Source: Phyto melanocephala | Taxonomy: Eukaryota > Arthropoda > Insecta > Diptera > Rhinophoridae | DNA length: 64,000 nucleotides | Assembly (NCBI GenBank): GCA_941918925.1 | Contig: OW799233.1 | Coordinates: 41,144,473-41,208,472 of the forward strand | Reading direction: 5' to 3' | In this document: piece by piece, positions 46,560 through 58,632 of the stretch | Position numbering within the stretch: position 1 is the stretch's first letter | Layout of the letters: each line of letters opens with the position of its first letter | Notes under the pieces: generated by a model | What the model was told of the DNA's origin: nothing | Databases searched by the model: none | The model's input: the letters and a program-made list of their open reading frames with translations, nothing else | Made by a program: the position numbers and the translations under genes

Positions 46560-46850
46560 TGGGTATGGTTAAAGTTTTCCATCAAGGCGATAATTGCACA
46601 AGGTGTATTGCCGCATACCAAAGACTTATTTTATAATTTTGTAGTCAAATTTAAGAGCTGTCGGGGTATAAAATGCTCAGTGATCATAGTGCTGTAAGGA
46701 TATAATGGATTTTCCATATTAGCTTATTAAATACATGGAGTTCAAATACAGAAGTTTTGCTCATTGGTGTATCGGTTCAACTTAAAATCATATTCATTGC
46801 TGAAAAAAATGATTGTAAATAATGGAACGATTTTAATTAAGAATTGAATA
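46560..46850 (-). pseudogene. Heavily decayed mariner-like transposase fragment
   Basis: Minus-strand translation around 46735-46800 reads SNEYDFKLNRYTNEQNFCI, matching the SDEAHF.LNGYVNKQNCRIW core with heavy change. The flanks are too eroded to define ends. Confidence 0.45.
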
Positions 46851-49800
46851 CATTTGGTGCCAATATCTTCATAAAGGAATCGCAAACAAAACTTCATGCC
46901 AAATAAGCATGTCAAGGAGTATTGCCAACTTAAAAAACATCTCCAAAAATATTTGTTCAGTTGTCAGAAGAAAAAATTTTAAAGTTATTTTTTTTTAGAT
47001 CTTAAAAAATATCGCCAACTTACACACGAAGTACCTAAACTATAATTGAAGTGATTTCACATAATAAGTGAAAATCTTGCTTCAATTAAGTATTATAGGT
47101 TTCACCGTGAATATTTCCGATAAAACTGCTAGTTTTTGAAAGAAAAACAAATTTTTAATTTGCTGTTAGCTAGAGATTATGGAAGAAACCTATCTTCTTA
47201 AATAACAAGAGCTTGCGTAAATAACAGTTTTTGTTCTTAAAGATTTACAATTTTCACAGCACATTTCAATGCATAGCATTTTTCGATCATTTTGACACCT
47301 ATACATACTCAAAGATCTGTTAAATCTACGCAGCATTTACAATTTTTGCGAATACTACTATTTAATATCATCTAAAACGTTTCTAATTAAAGGTTTTATC
47401 TCAGTAGCAACAACAACAACATAAAAATTACATTGCCAACACGTATTTCAAATTCGTACATAAGCCGGCAAGCGGACGAATACACATGCATACATACTCA
47501 GTTTTTATAACTGAACCAGTTTAAATATTACGCAACAAGGTTATGTCGACATACACAATATTATTGAGGCTTAAAACATAAAGTAGAACACTAGCAGCCA
47601 CAACAGAAAACAAGGTTAATAAAGCCCTATAACGAAATGAAAATAAAAGGATTTAAATATAATTATAATGCATAGAAGGTGTCTGTTACAAACCATACAA
47701 ATTGTGCAATCAATCAAAATGAAATTAAAAAAAAAGAACGCCTGTAAATTAATGAAAATTGTAAAACAGGTTGTAAATGTTTTAGAAGGCCCACTTCAAG
47801 TCAGGTTAACAACTAAAAGCAATAGTTTTAAAAGTTTAATTAAGAAATTTCTCAATATTAAACAAAAGACTTAGGACACGAACTTTATAATTTTTTTTAA
47901 CTAAAAATTACAACATGTGCTTCTCTTACCATTTTATTAATGGCAACAAGAAAATTACTTAATATTTTTATGTGTAATTATTTTTATTAAATTAAGTCAA
48001 GTAGGAAATTATGTAAAAAATAAAAAAAAAACTTAAATAAAATTTATGTAAAATGCAACAGCGAGAAACCCTTAAGTCACATACTTACCGCAATTTTTTT
48101 AGTTACTTGTCAGTAGCGTCCGCCAGTACAATCCCTATGTGCTCATAAAATACTGTAGCATTTAAGCCGAAGGGCAGGAACACCAATCATCATGTTGCCG
48201 CATTAAAGTAAGTCAAGCAGCCTTTTACATCCAAATGAAATTTAAATAATTTTCTGTTGCCAAAAAAAGCCACATAAATTTCAATGTACTTACCTACATA
48301 ATATTCAAAACATATTTATTTATATGAAAGAACTTTAGAAAATTATACATTTTATGTTGAAGTCATCGAGCAAAGCAAAAAGAAAAAAATATAACGAGAT
48401 GTTTATGAGTAACTTAAATCAATTGCGGTCACTATAATGTTGAGTCTGAATATGGCGGTAGTAGCCATCAAGATCTACTTGCGAAAATTTTGTTAATGAT
48501 AAAAGTCGATTCGGAAACAACCTATTACTGTTTTATAAAAATTTTGTTTTTATGTTAACGTTTTTAAATTTTACAAACGTTTGTTTGAAAATTTGTTTCT
48601 TTCTTTTAAATAAACCGGGGTTCGTTTTATTGCAAAAAAAACCCTAATTTCATATACACACAACGTTTTCTGTTGTACTACAATACTACTTAGATCATTC
48701 AGTCAGACCTCAGATATCTCAGAGAACTTATCCAGTATATTTTTCCATAGGATTCTGTGTTTCTTTGCAGCCAGGGTAGCATATTCACAGAGAAGACGGA
48801 AAACCTAACATTAAGTGATTCTAAAATACTGCCACCAACCTTAAAATATCCTAAATACTTCGAAAGTTGCGATGTGCATCTTGTATCAAAATACGGCCAC
48901 GTGAGCATGGTCACCGTACATGTGTCTAGTTTAAAAATAAAACTTAATAAAAATAATATACTTTGAGCCATTCAATATATATTAATTATTAAACATAATG
49001 GAAATAAAAATAAAATACCAACAACAATTTTTAACATAAAATATTAAATCTTTGAAAATAATCGGCCTTTCCATTAAGGTGTCTGAAGATATTGCTTTAC
49101 ACGTCCCCAACGGGATTGTGACTGCATTTGCATTGGAGGTGCTTAGGCCAGATCTTTTTATGGCAAACTCATCCTCCCTCTGGTGACCTTATTGACCCAG
49201 ACTAGAGTAACGTCAGTCAGCTGATTATACCTTTAGAAGTGCTTCCTGCATTGACCAGCTAATTTAAATGTGGAGGCGCATGACCTGAGTGAGAAAAGTG
49301 CCGCATGACTGTCGACAAAAATTCAAATATTTCCGTTAATGATCTTATCCTTCGTTATCCTATATGCTTGCCAAATAGCAAATATTGAACCCTAAAATAC
49401 GCTACATTCTCTAGAAGGCAGTCTGGCCAGAATCGCTACATGGCCATATGTTCTCAATCTCTAACATCCGGATGCACTGAGCTTTATTATCACTACCATA
49501 ATGGTTAAAATTGTACTACAAAATTTTATAACGATAATGCTAGTATGTTCTCAAACCAAAAACACACGGGTTATGCTTTATATAAAAAAACGTTTTACCC
49601 TTTTACTCTTGCCTTTGCAAAGGGCAAAAAATGTAAATCAAACTTAATCTGTAATTGGATAGTATCACTATATTATATAGTTTAGTCTTATTATCTAATG
49701 GCTACATTTTAATAAATTTTTTAGAATTCTGCTACCATGCCCCCTTATCCAATCTTATACGTTTTTTGCTAGAACGAATTAATAATTATATACATTCTCA

Positions 49801-50208
49801 TACCAAGTGGGTTAGGACGTAGAAGGTAAATGTTGTCATAGGGACAGAATTAGAAACATAAGGGTAGTATTTCTGTCAAGGAGTCTGACTGTTCATCAGC
49901 GAACTTGTTTGACTGGTGTCAAACACCACGGCATCAAAGATTTCATTATCATCTTTCACCTCCGTTACGTGATGACTTTCCCATGAACATATGTACGGTA
50001 TACATCGAAGGTATTTATATTCAGGCAAGAGTGTATATCTATGTGTTAAGCGTCTAAGAAAACCGGGTTAAGAACCAAAACCTTGCTGGGCTAGCTGGAG
50101 ATCTTTTCTTGCCTCTTAATTACCGCGTTTAAATCACATAAAGGTTACTTTGAGATTTTTCACATTGATTGATAATTGATAATACATATGTTTTTTCTAT
50201 ATCACTTA
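46851..50208. other. Non-coding stretch, no supported gene
   Basis: Mostly AT-rich. The part from about 49060 to 50130 has somewhat higher G+C and may be old transposon sequence, but I cannot assign it. Confidence 0.35.
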
Positions 50209-51080
50209 TCTATATATATAAAAGTGAAACTCTGTGTGTGTGTGTGTGTGTGTTAGCTATAGACTCCGAAACTGTAAAACCGATCGGGCTCAAACTTTGG
50301 TAAGTTGTTGTACACATACCAGGGAGTGTTATGGGTGAAAAAAAGTGAGCGGAGCCACGACCATAAAAAATTAGTTATCAGTTTTAGCTACTTGCACTTG
50401 ACCGATTTTTCTGAAACTTTGCACACATATCGAGCTGCCATGACTAAATAATTACGTGATAAGAAAAGTGGGCGGGCCCACGCCCCTAAAAAAGTTTAAA
50501 TTTTAAGGTACTTGCACTGGACCGATTTTTCTGAAGCTTTGCACACATATTGAGCTGTCATGACTTTATAATTTCGTGATTGAAAAAGTGGGCGGAGCCA
50601 CGCCCATAAAAAATTAGTTAGCAGTTTTAGCTACTTGCACTGGACCGAATTTTCTGAAACTTTGCAGACATACTGAGCTGTCCTGACTTTACACTTTCGT
50701 CATTAGAAAAGTGGGCAGTGCCACGCCCATTAAAAAAAAGGTATCATTTGGAGGTACTTACACTGAACCGATTTTTCTGAAACTTTGCACACATATTTAG
50801 TTGTCATAACTATACAGTTTCGTATTTAGAAAAGTGGGCAGTGCCACGCCCATAAAAAAACGTATAATTTTGAGGTACTTACACTGAACCGATTTTTCTG
50901 AAACTTTGCACACTTATTGAGCTGTCATGACTGTACAGTTTCGTAATTAAAAAATTGGGCAGTGCCACGCTCATAAAGAAAAAGTTATAGTTTTTAGCCT
51001 TGCACTTGATATTCGATTAAAATTTAGAATGCGATTAAAATTCATGAAGGTGCGTAGCAGCGCGCGCCGGGCTTTTCTAG
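50209..51080 (+). mobile_element. 872-bp non-autonomous Helitron
   Basis: It starts TCTATATATATAAAAGTG and ends GCGCGCGCCGGGCTTTTCTAG, inserted exactly between A (50208) and T (51081): the TC...CTAG ends and A/T target of Helitrons, which move by rolling-circle replication without target duplications. A short G/C-rich hairpin precedes the CTAG. A (GT)n run lies at about 50233-50255. It encodes no protein. Confidence 0.8.
50390..51000 (+). repeat. Tandem ~120-bp units inside the Helitron
   Basis: ACCGATTTTTCTGAAACTTTGCA-type starts occur at 50401, 50521, 50644, 50767 and 50888 (spacing 120, 123, 123, 121). Each unit carries GTGGGC[GA]G.GCCACGCCCAT. The same unit occurs about three times in the antisense relic at 28296-28800. 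Confidence 0.85.
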
Positions 51081-52335
51081 TAAAATATATTTTTTAAATA
51101 ATTAAGGAGCCACGCCTTTTATTTTTTAACTCATTGTAGACCTAACTGATTTTTATTACTATAAATTAAGCTCCACGAAATTTGAAATCTTAAAACGTTA
51201 AAGCAATCTTGAATTTACACACAAAACCTTTTAACTATTGCACACAAATTTCAGCTTTAAGGCCAAAATAATTCCTTAAGAAACTGACTTGGATGAAAAA
51301 AAAAATCAACTTTTTTCAAACAATCTTGTCATCGTGTTGAAGTATTACCTCTAAATGTCTTTCATTTATATACACAAAATATTAGTATAACCACGGTCTT
51401 ACAAAAATTACCTCAAACCATCATTACCTCTTCAAAAATGTAGTGTATTAACGATATTTTAACAAAAAAAAAAAGAAACCCAGTAACAATTTTTTATATT
51501 TTTTTAATAACAATGTACAAAATCAGGCACATAGAATGCTTAACGCTTAAATATGTAATTTATAGAGACAACACGTTGTTTTTACATTGTTTTATGGTTA
51601 TTTTATTGGGGACTTCCTTCAAGAAGAAATATAAAATCATTATTATGTCTATAATAAAAATATATTACACATACATGTAAGTATATGAGTGGAAAAAATC
51701 TTCCAAAAGCGAAATAAATTTTAGGAAACTTTTGTGTTGTCCTTAATGTATCGACATGTGTTATAGCTGCTGTATATTGTTAGTGTTGCAGTTAGTTAAC
51801 TGTTTTGTACGTTGTATGGTTATGAGTAACCGAGAAACACGGCATGAGGATGTAGTGACTGCTGCCGAAACACTATAATTAATCAATTTTCTCTGTAGCA
51901 TATTAGTGAAAACTTCAGTGATCTTAACGTGCACCCAGTCGAGGTAACCAGTCACACTAGCAGACAATAAGTCCACTACTTATACATACATTGTGTGGAG
52001 GATGACTGTACGAGGGTTAAGCAAGAGAGTTTTGGTGATCACTTGAAATTTTGTTTAAATATGGGTTTGTGGAAAACGTTGTAAAGCTACGTTCACATTT
52101 CATAACTATTAATATTATTATAATTTTAACGATGTATAACTTTCGTTACATCAAAAATCAAAGTTTGTATAAATAAAGACAAATTTTGATTCAATATATA
52201 TTGATATTATAAATCCTTAGCAGAAAAAAATAATTTATTTAAGTAGTTAAAAAAAATAATAAATATAAATAATAAATATAAAATAAAAATAAAATAAAAA
52301 TAAAAAAAATGTAAAAAATATGAAAAAAATAAAAA
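51081..52335. other. AT-rich non-coding stretch
   Basis: No element recognised; A-rich from 52240 up to the family B head. Confidence 0.45.
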
Positions 52336-53117
52336 AAACAAGTAAAAGCGCTATATTCGGCCGTGCCGAATCTTATATACCCTTCACAACGTGTAGTCAT
52401 GCAATAACAGTAAATTCACGTATGTATGTTAAAAAAAAACAAAAAAAAAATAAAAAATAAAAAAAAAATTTAAAAAAAAAAAATTTAAAAAAAAAATTAA
52501 AAAAAAAAAATTATTATATACATATATAATATATATAAAACAAAAAAAAATAAAAAAAAAATTAAAAAAAAAAAATAAAAAAAAATAATAATAAAAATAT
52601 ATATAATATATTAAATAAAAAATAAAAAAAAAATAAAAAAAAAATTAAAAAAAAAAATTAAAAAAAAAATTTTAAAAAAAAAATTTTTTTGCCTCAGCTG
52701 GGATTCGATGCCACGTTTTCTCTAACCAGTATACACGTTTGTATGTATGTATGTTGTTGTTGTAATGTTGTTTTTATGAAAAGAAAATCGAGGTGGTCGT
52801 GGGTTTTTGCTCATATCTCAGTTGTTTATGTACCGATGTTTCTGATTTTCAATACCAATCTACTCCCGAATATTTCTGATATTTTAATACCTTACCCGGG
52901 TCCAACCTATGTCGGGGGGCTTCAAAAAGTTGATTTCAACATACACACGGACAGACGGTCAGACGGACAGACGGACAGACGGTCAGGGCTTAATCGACTC
53001 CTCTATTCATAAGCTTTCAGAAAATATATACTTTATGGGGTCGGAAATGAAAATTGTAGAAATTTCACACGGAATGACAAACCTATATATACCCTTTTTC
53101 ACTGTGTGAAGGGTATA
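52336..53117 (+). mobile_element. Family B repeat, copy B5, complete, twin of B1
   Basis: The head AAACAAGTAAAAGCGCTATA is followed by ATTCGGCCGTGCCGAAT, TATACCCTTCACAACGTG and an A/T-only core (52430-52688). Then come CAGCTGGGATTCGATGCC, GAGGTGGTCGTGGG and a run of GACAGACGGACAGACGG, and finally the end hairpin TTCACTGTGTGAAGGGTATA. Nearly identical to 7793-8567 in reverse; it differs mainly by extra GACAGACG units and small A-run changes. Confidence 0.8.
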
Positions 53118-53653
53118 AAAATAAAAAAAAATTAAAAAAAATTAAAAAAAATTAAAAAAAATAATAAAAATATAAATCTATATATATAAAACAGGATGTA
53201 TGTATGTAACGTATTGACTTCAAAACGGCTGGACCGATTTTAATGAAATTTTCAACGAATCTTCAGAATATTTAGGCGGGTGACACTGTGAATTCTGTTT
53301 TTTTATATTCGGTCTGCAGGTGGAGGGGCATGGCGAAATCCAATTTTCATATTGCACCACCAATAACATGAACATATATTTATTTTGTTTGAAAGCCGTT
53401 GTCATATTTTTCAAAACGAGATATCAAACTCTTAAATCGGTTATGTAGTTCCGAAAATATTTACAAGAAATCTTACCATAGATTTGTAATATCAAAATTT
53501 TAAAACTTTCGAAATGTTGCATTCAAAAATTTTTAATTCCACCTTTCTTCATGCACAAAAAATATAACTGTTTATGATCAAGTTTGCATTTGAAAACTTG
53601 TCAAATTATGTGTACAAAATAATAGCATAATCGGATTATTAGTTTGTTTGAAA

Positions 53654-54630
53654 ATGGATTCCGAAGAAAAAGTGCGTGAAAAAATAATAACAATTTTTTC
53701 AAAAAATCCCAGTCGTACTTACAAATCTATTGCAAATGAGATAAAGGTGTCACGACAAACAGTTTCGCGTGTGATAAAAGTGTATAACGAACGTCGAAGT
53801 ATTAAAAGGAAAGCTGGAAGTGGAGCTAAAAAGGGTATAACTGACCCACAGTTAGCATCAAAGATTGTTAGTCTTCTAAACCAAAATCCCAACCTCTCAA
53901 ACCGTAAAGCCGCCTTAAAAGCAAACTGTTCCGATTTTTTTGTAAGGAAGGTTAAAAGATATGAAGGCCTTAAGTCCTACAAGGTTTAGAAAGTGCCAGA
54001 CAGAAATTCGAAGAAAAACTTGGATGCAAAAAGTCGTGCCAAAGAACTGCTTAGAAATTGTATCAACAAATATGAGTGTTGTATTATGGATGATGAGACT
54101 TACGTTCTTGCCGACTTTTCTCAGCTCCCAGGGCGAAGTTATTATGTGGTCGATGGAAGAGGTAATGTCGATGACTAATTTAAGTTCCAAAAAAAGACAA
54201 AGTTTCCAAAGAAGTACTTAGTTTGGCAAGCTATATGCACGTGCGGAGAAAGAAGCAGTAAATTTATTACTACCGGGACTATCAACACTGATATTTACAT
54301 CAAGGAGTGCTTGCAGAAGAGGTTGCTTCCATTCATACGAAAACACAATAAGTCAACATATTTTTGGCCCGACCTAGCGTCGTGTCATTATAGTAAATCT
54401 GCAGCAGAATGGTATGAAACAAATAATATAGTGGTAGTGCCAAAAGAAGCAAATCCACCTAATTGTCCAGAACTAAGGCCCATCGAACGTTACTGGGCTT
54501 TAGTCAAAAGAGTGCTGAAGGATACAAAACAAGTTGCTAATACTACTAAAATTTTTTCCCAGAAATGGTCATCAAAACCCTCATGGTCTCAATTCCGGAA
54601 AAGGTGAAACAGTTCATCAAAAAAAGCTGA
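53654..54630 (+). pseudogene. IS630/Tc1-type transposase with two nonsense codons and one frameshift
   Basis: Residues 1-50 hold a helix-turn-helix (SNPSRTYKSIANEIKVSRQT region in EKVREKIITIFSKN onward). The catalytic domain keeps MDDETYV (first D), then FWPDLASCHYS (second D), then NCPELRPIERYW (E), with 37 residues between the second D and the E. The same frame is broken by TAG at 53987-53989 and TAA at 54176-54178, each a likely single-base change from CAG and AAA. Near 54575 the frame shifts; the other frame continues MVIKTLMVSIPEKVKQFIKK to TGA at 54628. All catalytic residues survive, so the death is recent. Terminal repeats were not resolved. Confidence 0.8.
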
Positions 54631-54737
54631 ATTTTTACAAAAAGCATTAATATTTTAATTTACTGTTATTTTATTGTTAAACCACGCTATTTTCATTAAA
54701 ATGGATTAATTCGTTTCAAAGTTATTGCGTTTTATTC

Positions 54738-55179
54738 GTGTTAGGGTTTTATCGATCTAATTCTTTAATTTACAAAAAATATTTACAGCTCAATGAGCAA
54801 ATTCAATTGAAACTGCCCAACAAATTAATTAAATACAAATCGATCGACACATTAACGGATGAAAAACAAGCCAATTATCCCACAGAATTTTTGAATTCAT
54901 TGAAACAACCCGGAATGCCACCACATGTACTAACATTAAAGGTTGGATCACCGGTAATTCTTATTCGCGAAGACATACTTATTTCACGAACTCCGATAAT
55001 TTCCTACGATTTACCATTCCAATTCAAGCAGCTCCGTCTTGCGTCTTGTATTTGCTATTACCACAAAGCCAATCATTGACTATTACTGGCTTAATTTTGG
55101 AAAATTCATGTTTTTCACACGGCCAGTTGTATGTGGCTTGCTCTCGAGTAGGCACGCCAAAAAATTTATTCGTTTTTAC

Positions 55180-55182
<3 letters not shown>
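54738..55182 (+). pseudogene. Helitron helicase (PIF1-like) C-terminal remnant
   Basis: Successive frames read SIDTLTDEKQANYPTEFLNS, PGMPPHVLTLKVGSPVILIR, PIISYDLPFQFKQLR, then a piece of FAITT, then SLTITGLILENSCFSHGQLY and VACSRVGTPKNLFVF. This is the end of the Helitron Rep-helicase, including the last helicase motif (YVACSR). About 25 residues normally between VILIR and PIIS are missing, and two frameshifts lie between 55030 and 55080. The Rep nuclease domain and helicase Walker motifs are absent. Confidence 0.8.
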
Positions 55183-55211
<29 letters not shown>

Positions 55212-55865
55212 ATTGTCCCTCCGCTGGCCTTAAATTGCCTTAAATACATGCGTTTCTTTTTTGATTGAGCCCATACCTACACCATATGTAAGTTATTCTG
55301 TAAAAAAAACTTTATGATTAGGTATTCCATGGATTTTTATTTAAAGGCCGTAAATTTCGTTAAAATCTCAATTTGAATCGTGTTGCAATACAACACTAAT
55401 GTTTGCTTAGGGCCAGCAACACGGACCGGGTCTGCTAGTAATATATAAAATAAAAAATAAAATAATTTGTTTTTTGGGCTCAGCTTGGGTTCGATGCCAC
55501 GTTTACTCTAATCAGTATACCACGTTTGTATGTATGCATGTTGTTGTTGTATGTTGTTTTTGTGTTAAAAAAAGAAACGAGTTGGCCGTGGGTTTTTGCT
55601 CATATCTCAGTTGTTAATGTACTGATGTTTGTGATTTTCAATACGGATCTTTCTGATATTTTAATACCTTACCCGGGTCCAGGCGATGTCATAGGGTTTC
55701 ACACGGACAGAGGGTCAGACGGACAAAATGACAGAGCTTAGTCGACTCCCCTATTCATAAACTGTCACAAAATATATACTTTATGGGGTCGGAAATGAAA
55801 ATTGTAGAAATTTCGCACGGAATGTTAAACCTATATATACCCTTTTTCACTGTGTGAAGGGTATA

Positions 55866-57249
55866 AAAAGAATTCATATTGCCGACTGGTGATTGCCGAC
55901 AATATTCATCGCATAGCATTTTGTAGTCGTTAGCATATTCATTAGAGAGCATCTACATGTTAAGTATGGTTACCTGATATCCTGAGTCTTGCTAACTTCT
56001 AAGTAGTAGATCTAGGATTCTCGTATGTTCATCAGTGAAGCTACTGCGAGGTTAAGCTTTGCAATATAGCCTTTTATTCAACTTATCTGCCCTATTGACA
56101 TCCGACTTTTTACATCCGACTAAACAGGATCCAGATTTCGATTAAGTTCCAGCCAGCCGCAATTTTAGTTTCCCTAACTCCTTTATGTACGAAGTTCAGG
56201 ATTCAATTATGCCCCATCAGTAAAGCTACTGATATCAATAAGGTCACTATGCATGGATTCATCCTCTAACTGTGTGCGATGCAGCTCCTCTACCACCTGG
56301 AATTGCTCCACTGACATCTCAGTTTTCTTAACCTTTTTATGGCTAAAGTGCACGATTCTCCTATGCCCCAGCCTGAGGTATACGTAACGATAAAACCGTG
56401 GTATGGACTCTATTTCGAAGAACCATACCCTCGGGGGAGAGGATACTTACTAAATGTGCTGTACAAGATAAAACAATTCCTTGAATGGCACTAACGTATC
56501 TACCCTATGATCATATACTTTGGAAAAATCGTTGACAAAATTTCACATGATGCATTATGTAACAGAGAAGTCCTTAAGAAAATAATATCACTTGTGTTCT
56601 ACTGATCGGCTGCCAATTGTTGGATGCTATAGGGAGTAGAATTGGCCTTAAAATTTGTGACAAAAAAATTCTTAGAGTAGCCTGGCTATTATCGCCACTT
56701 TCAGCGTCGTACTCAACATCATTATGACCAAGGGTTATTAAGCAAGTAGAGGTTTAAACTACGGACTATATTGGACTTTGCTGATTATATCAGATTTTAT
56801 AAAACACTGCAATAAACAAGACACATCAAGAATTTCCGCGGCAAATCTTAGGAGTCTGCCCTAATAGACTTTAAAAACTTACAAGTTTTTCATAATAGTC
56901 AAATCCAAAAAATGCTACGAACGCCAAACGATATCAGCATAATGACAGTTAATTGCGACCAACAGAGCAGTTACGTCGTCGAGGACGATTGATCACCTGG
57001 AGTGAAACCAGGCGAATGAAAAAAATAATAAAAAATACCCTGTTGCGGCCATACGTACGTAAGAAATTAAAAGAAATAGTAAAGGGTCTTCCATTAATAG
57101 CTTTGTTTTTTTGGCAAAATTATCGAATGTGTGTTTAAGTAATTAAAAAAAGAAGTACATATATGGACGCTCAGCTATGATTGCAGGTTCTTATTTTCCA
57201 TCACTAATTCCCACATTTGCCGCTGCGTGTCATCATTAACATCATGAAC
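55866..57249. other. Moderate-G+C non-coding stretch with diverged tandem units
   Basis: Three diverged copies of a block (GGATTCTCGTATGTTCATCA near 56013; GGATTCAATTATGCCCCATC near 56200; CGATTCTCCTATGCCCCAGC near 56352) sit in a region richer in G+C than the surroundings. I cannot link it to a known element. Nothing is recognised from 56460 to 57249. Confidence 0.4.
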
Positions 57250-57480
57250 TCCAACTTTAAGGTCTTAAATCAGTTGTGAATTATTGGCATTGATTTAATT
57301 TTTTACGTAACTCCAAAAGGTAAAGCTTCTTCGAGAAACCGTATGGGCAAGAAACCTTGCATGTAAATAGCGATGTTATCACTACTTGTGTGGAACGTAG
57401 TTTTATCTTATTGAAAACAAACGGCGTCCGCAACAATATCTTTCAACTTTGACTTTACAAAATCATTAATCGTTATTCGT
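57250..57480 (-). pseudogene. Probable mariner-like transposase fragment, minus strand
   Basis: The minus strand gives FQ.DKTTFHTSSDNIAIYMQ and FLPIRFLEEALPFGVT-like pieces that align loosely with the QDGATCHTSR..I and NWPPRSCDLTPLDFFLWGYV blocks. Weak and broken. Confidence 0.35.
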
Positions 57481-58632
57481 TAACGTATTTGCTTAACCGT
57501 AACAGCCGATCCACGATATTTAAAAAAAAAACTTCGATTCAAAGACCATGCCAGACACTTTTGGGCAATAAATTAAATGCGATACATTTAAATGATGACT
57601 CCAAGATAATAACTGGCTTTATCATTAAGAATTATTTTTCAATAGAATTTTGGATATATTTGATTCATTTCTTGAAACCAATCGGCAATTATATGGCATT
57701 GTTGATTGTCGTTAGGCTTGCTGATAACTATAAGATCCTTAGGACCTAATCATTTTTACAAAATACGATCAAATAGACAATTAAAAACGTCGACGAAATA
57801 TGGACAAACTGCATGCAAAGATAAACCATGCTTACGACATTATCACGATGGTTATATCATCTAAATATCATCTGTCTATAATATTAATATTCATAATATA
57901 TTATTGCATGATACTTTAATTAAACAAACTAATGATAACTTGCAATTATTATATGTTTCAACCACAATCAAACAATTCAATCACAGTATGTTGCACTTGG
58001 GTTATGGTTGCCACAACCATGTTTTTTTTCTTTGGTGTAGCTTTTCCTTAATACTATGGCCTACAACATCGATACTCTCAGTTTTTGTTGAGTGCGATGT
58101 ATGAGCTATATTCTTCACAACACTATCCTCTCACAACAGGTCAAGTTCTCCAACTAGTTTAATAATTGCTGGCCGCAAAACTCTAGCATTTTTGTAATGA
58201 ATTTTCATAATTTTAGGGCAATGTCGCATATCGTCAAATTTTTTTAAAGGCGTATTTTTACTCATCATCTATCAAGTAGTTACAGGTTGAGCCATTACAA
58301 CTGTGTTCTATTAATAGCTAAACATCTTACTATAACACGCTGTTGAAAACGGTAGTGTTTATTTCGTCAAATATTTGTGTGCTTACCTTAAGTCACTTGT
58401 GTTAAACACTACGCATTTAGTTCTTAACCATTTTTGGTTGTTGTGATTCAACCCTCGTTTTTAATTGAATGTGGCTGCCTTTATTATTTCTGTAAAAAAT
58501 ACACATAATAAATTATATTCGCGCTGAGTTGAAAACAATTTTACCGGTCAACTGAAAATATTGTTTTTTTTTTCTTTTCTTTCTTTCATTTAAGTAAGTC
58601 ATGCCATATTGCAAAAATAATATTAAAAAAAA
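57481..58632. other. AT-rich non-coding stretch
   Basis: No element recognised. The frame at 57489-57749 is unsupported. Confidence 0.4.

Larger units (their letters stand above)
53177..55438 (+). mobile_element. Helitron with helicase remnant, hosting an IS630-type element
   Basis: The 5' end TCTATATATATAAAACAGG lies after A (53176) and the 3' end GGACCGGGTCTGCTAG lies before T (55439), as Helitrons require. A hairpin (AGCA..GACC/GGTC..TGCT) stands just inside the 3' end. The first ~350 bp is typical Helitron leader (GTATGTAACGTATTGAC, GGCTGGACCGATTTTAATGA). A helicase C-terminal remnant lies at 54738-55182. An unrelated transposon interrupts it between roughly 53590 and 54730. Confidence 0.8.
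53118..55865 (+). mobile_element. Family B repeat, copy B6, split by a Helitron
   Basis: The A/T core follows B5 directly (53118-53176) and resumes at 55439 with TAATATATAAAATAAAAAAT. Then come GGGTTCGATGCCACGTTTAC, GCCGTGGGTTTTTGCTCAT and ATGGGGTCGGAAATG, ending in CTGTGTGAAGGGTATA at 55865. It has no head of its own; it abuts B5, so the pair may be a tandem fusion. Confidence 0.7.

Noticed and set aside
49060..50130. Higher-G+C stretch as a host exon cluster
   Set aside because: No open frame of useful length on either strand and no splice pattern that I could support.
53118..53176. Regularly spaced AATTAAAAAAAATTAAAA units as a CRISPR-like or satellite array
   Set aside because: Simple A/T sequence of the family B core; no unique spacers, and the genome is eukaryotic.
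57489..57749. 86-codon frame as a host gene
   Set aside because: Follows the eroded minus-strand mariner fragment and shows no conserved features.
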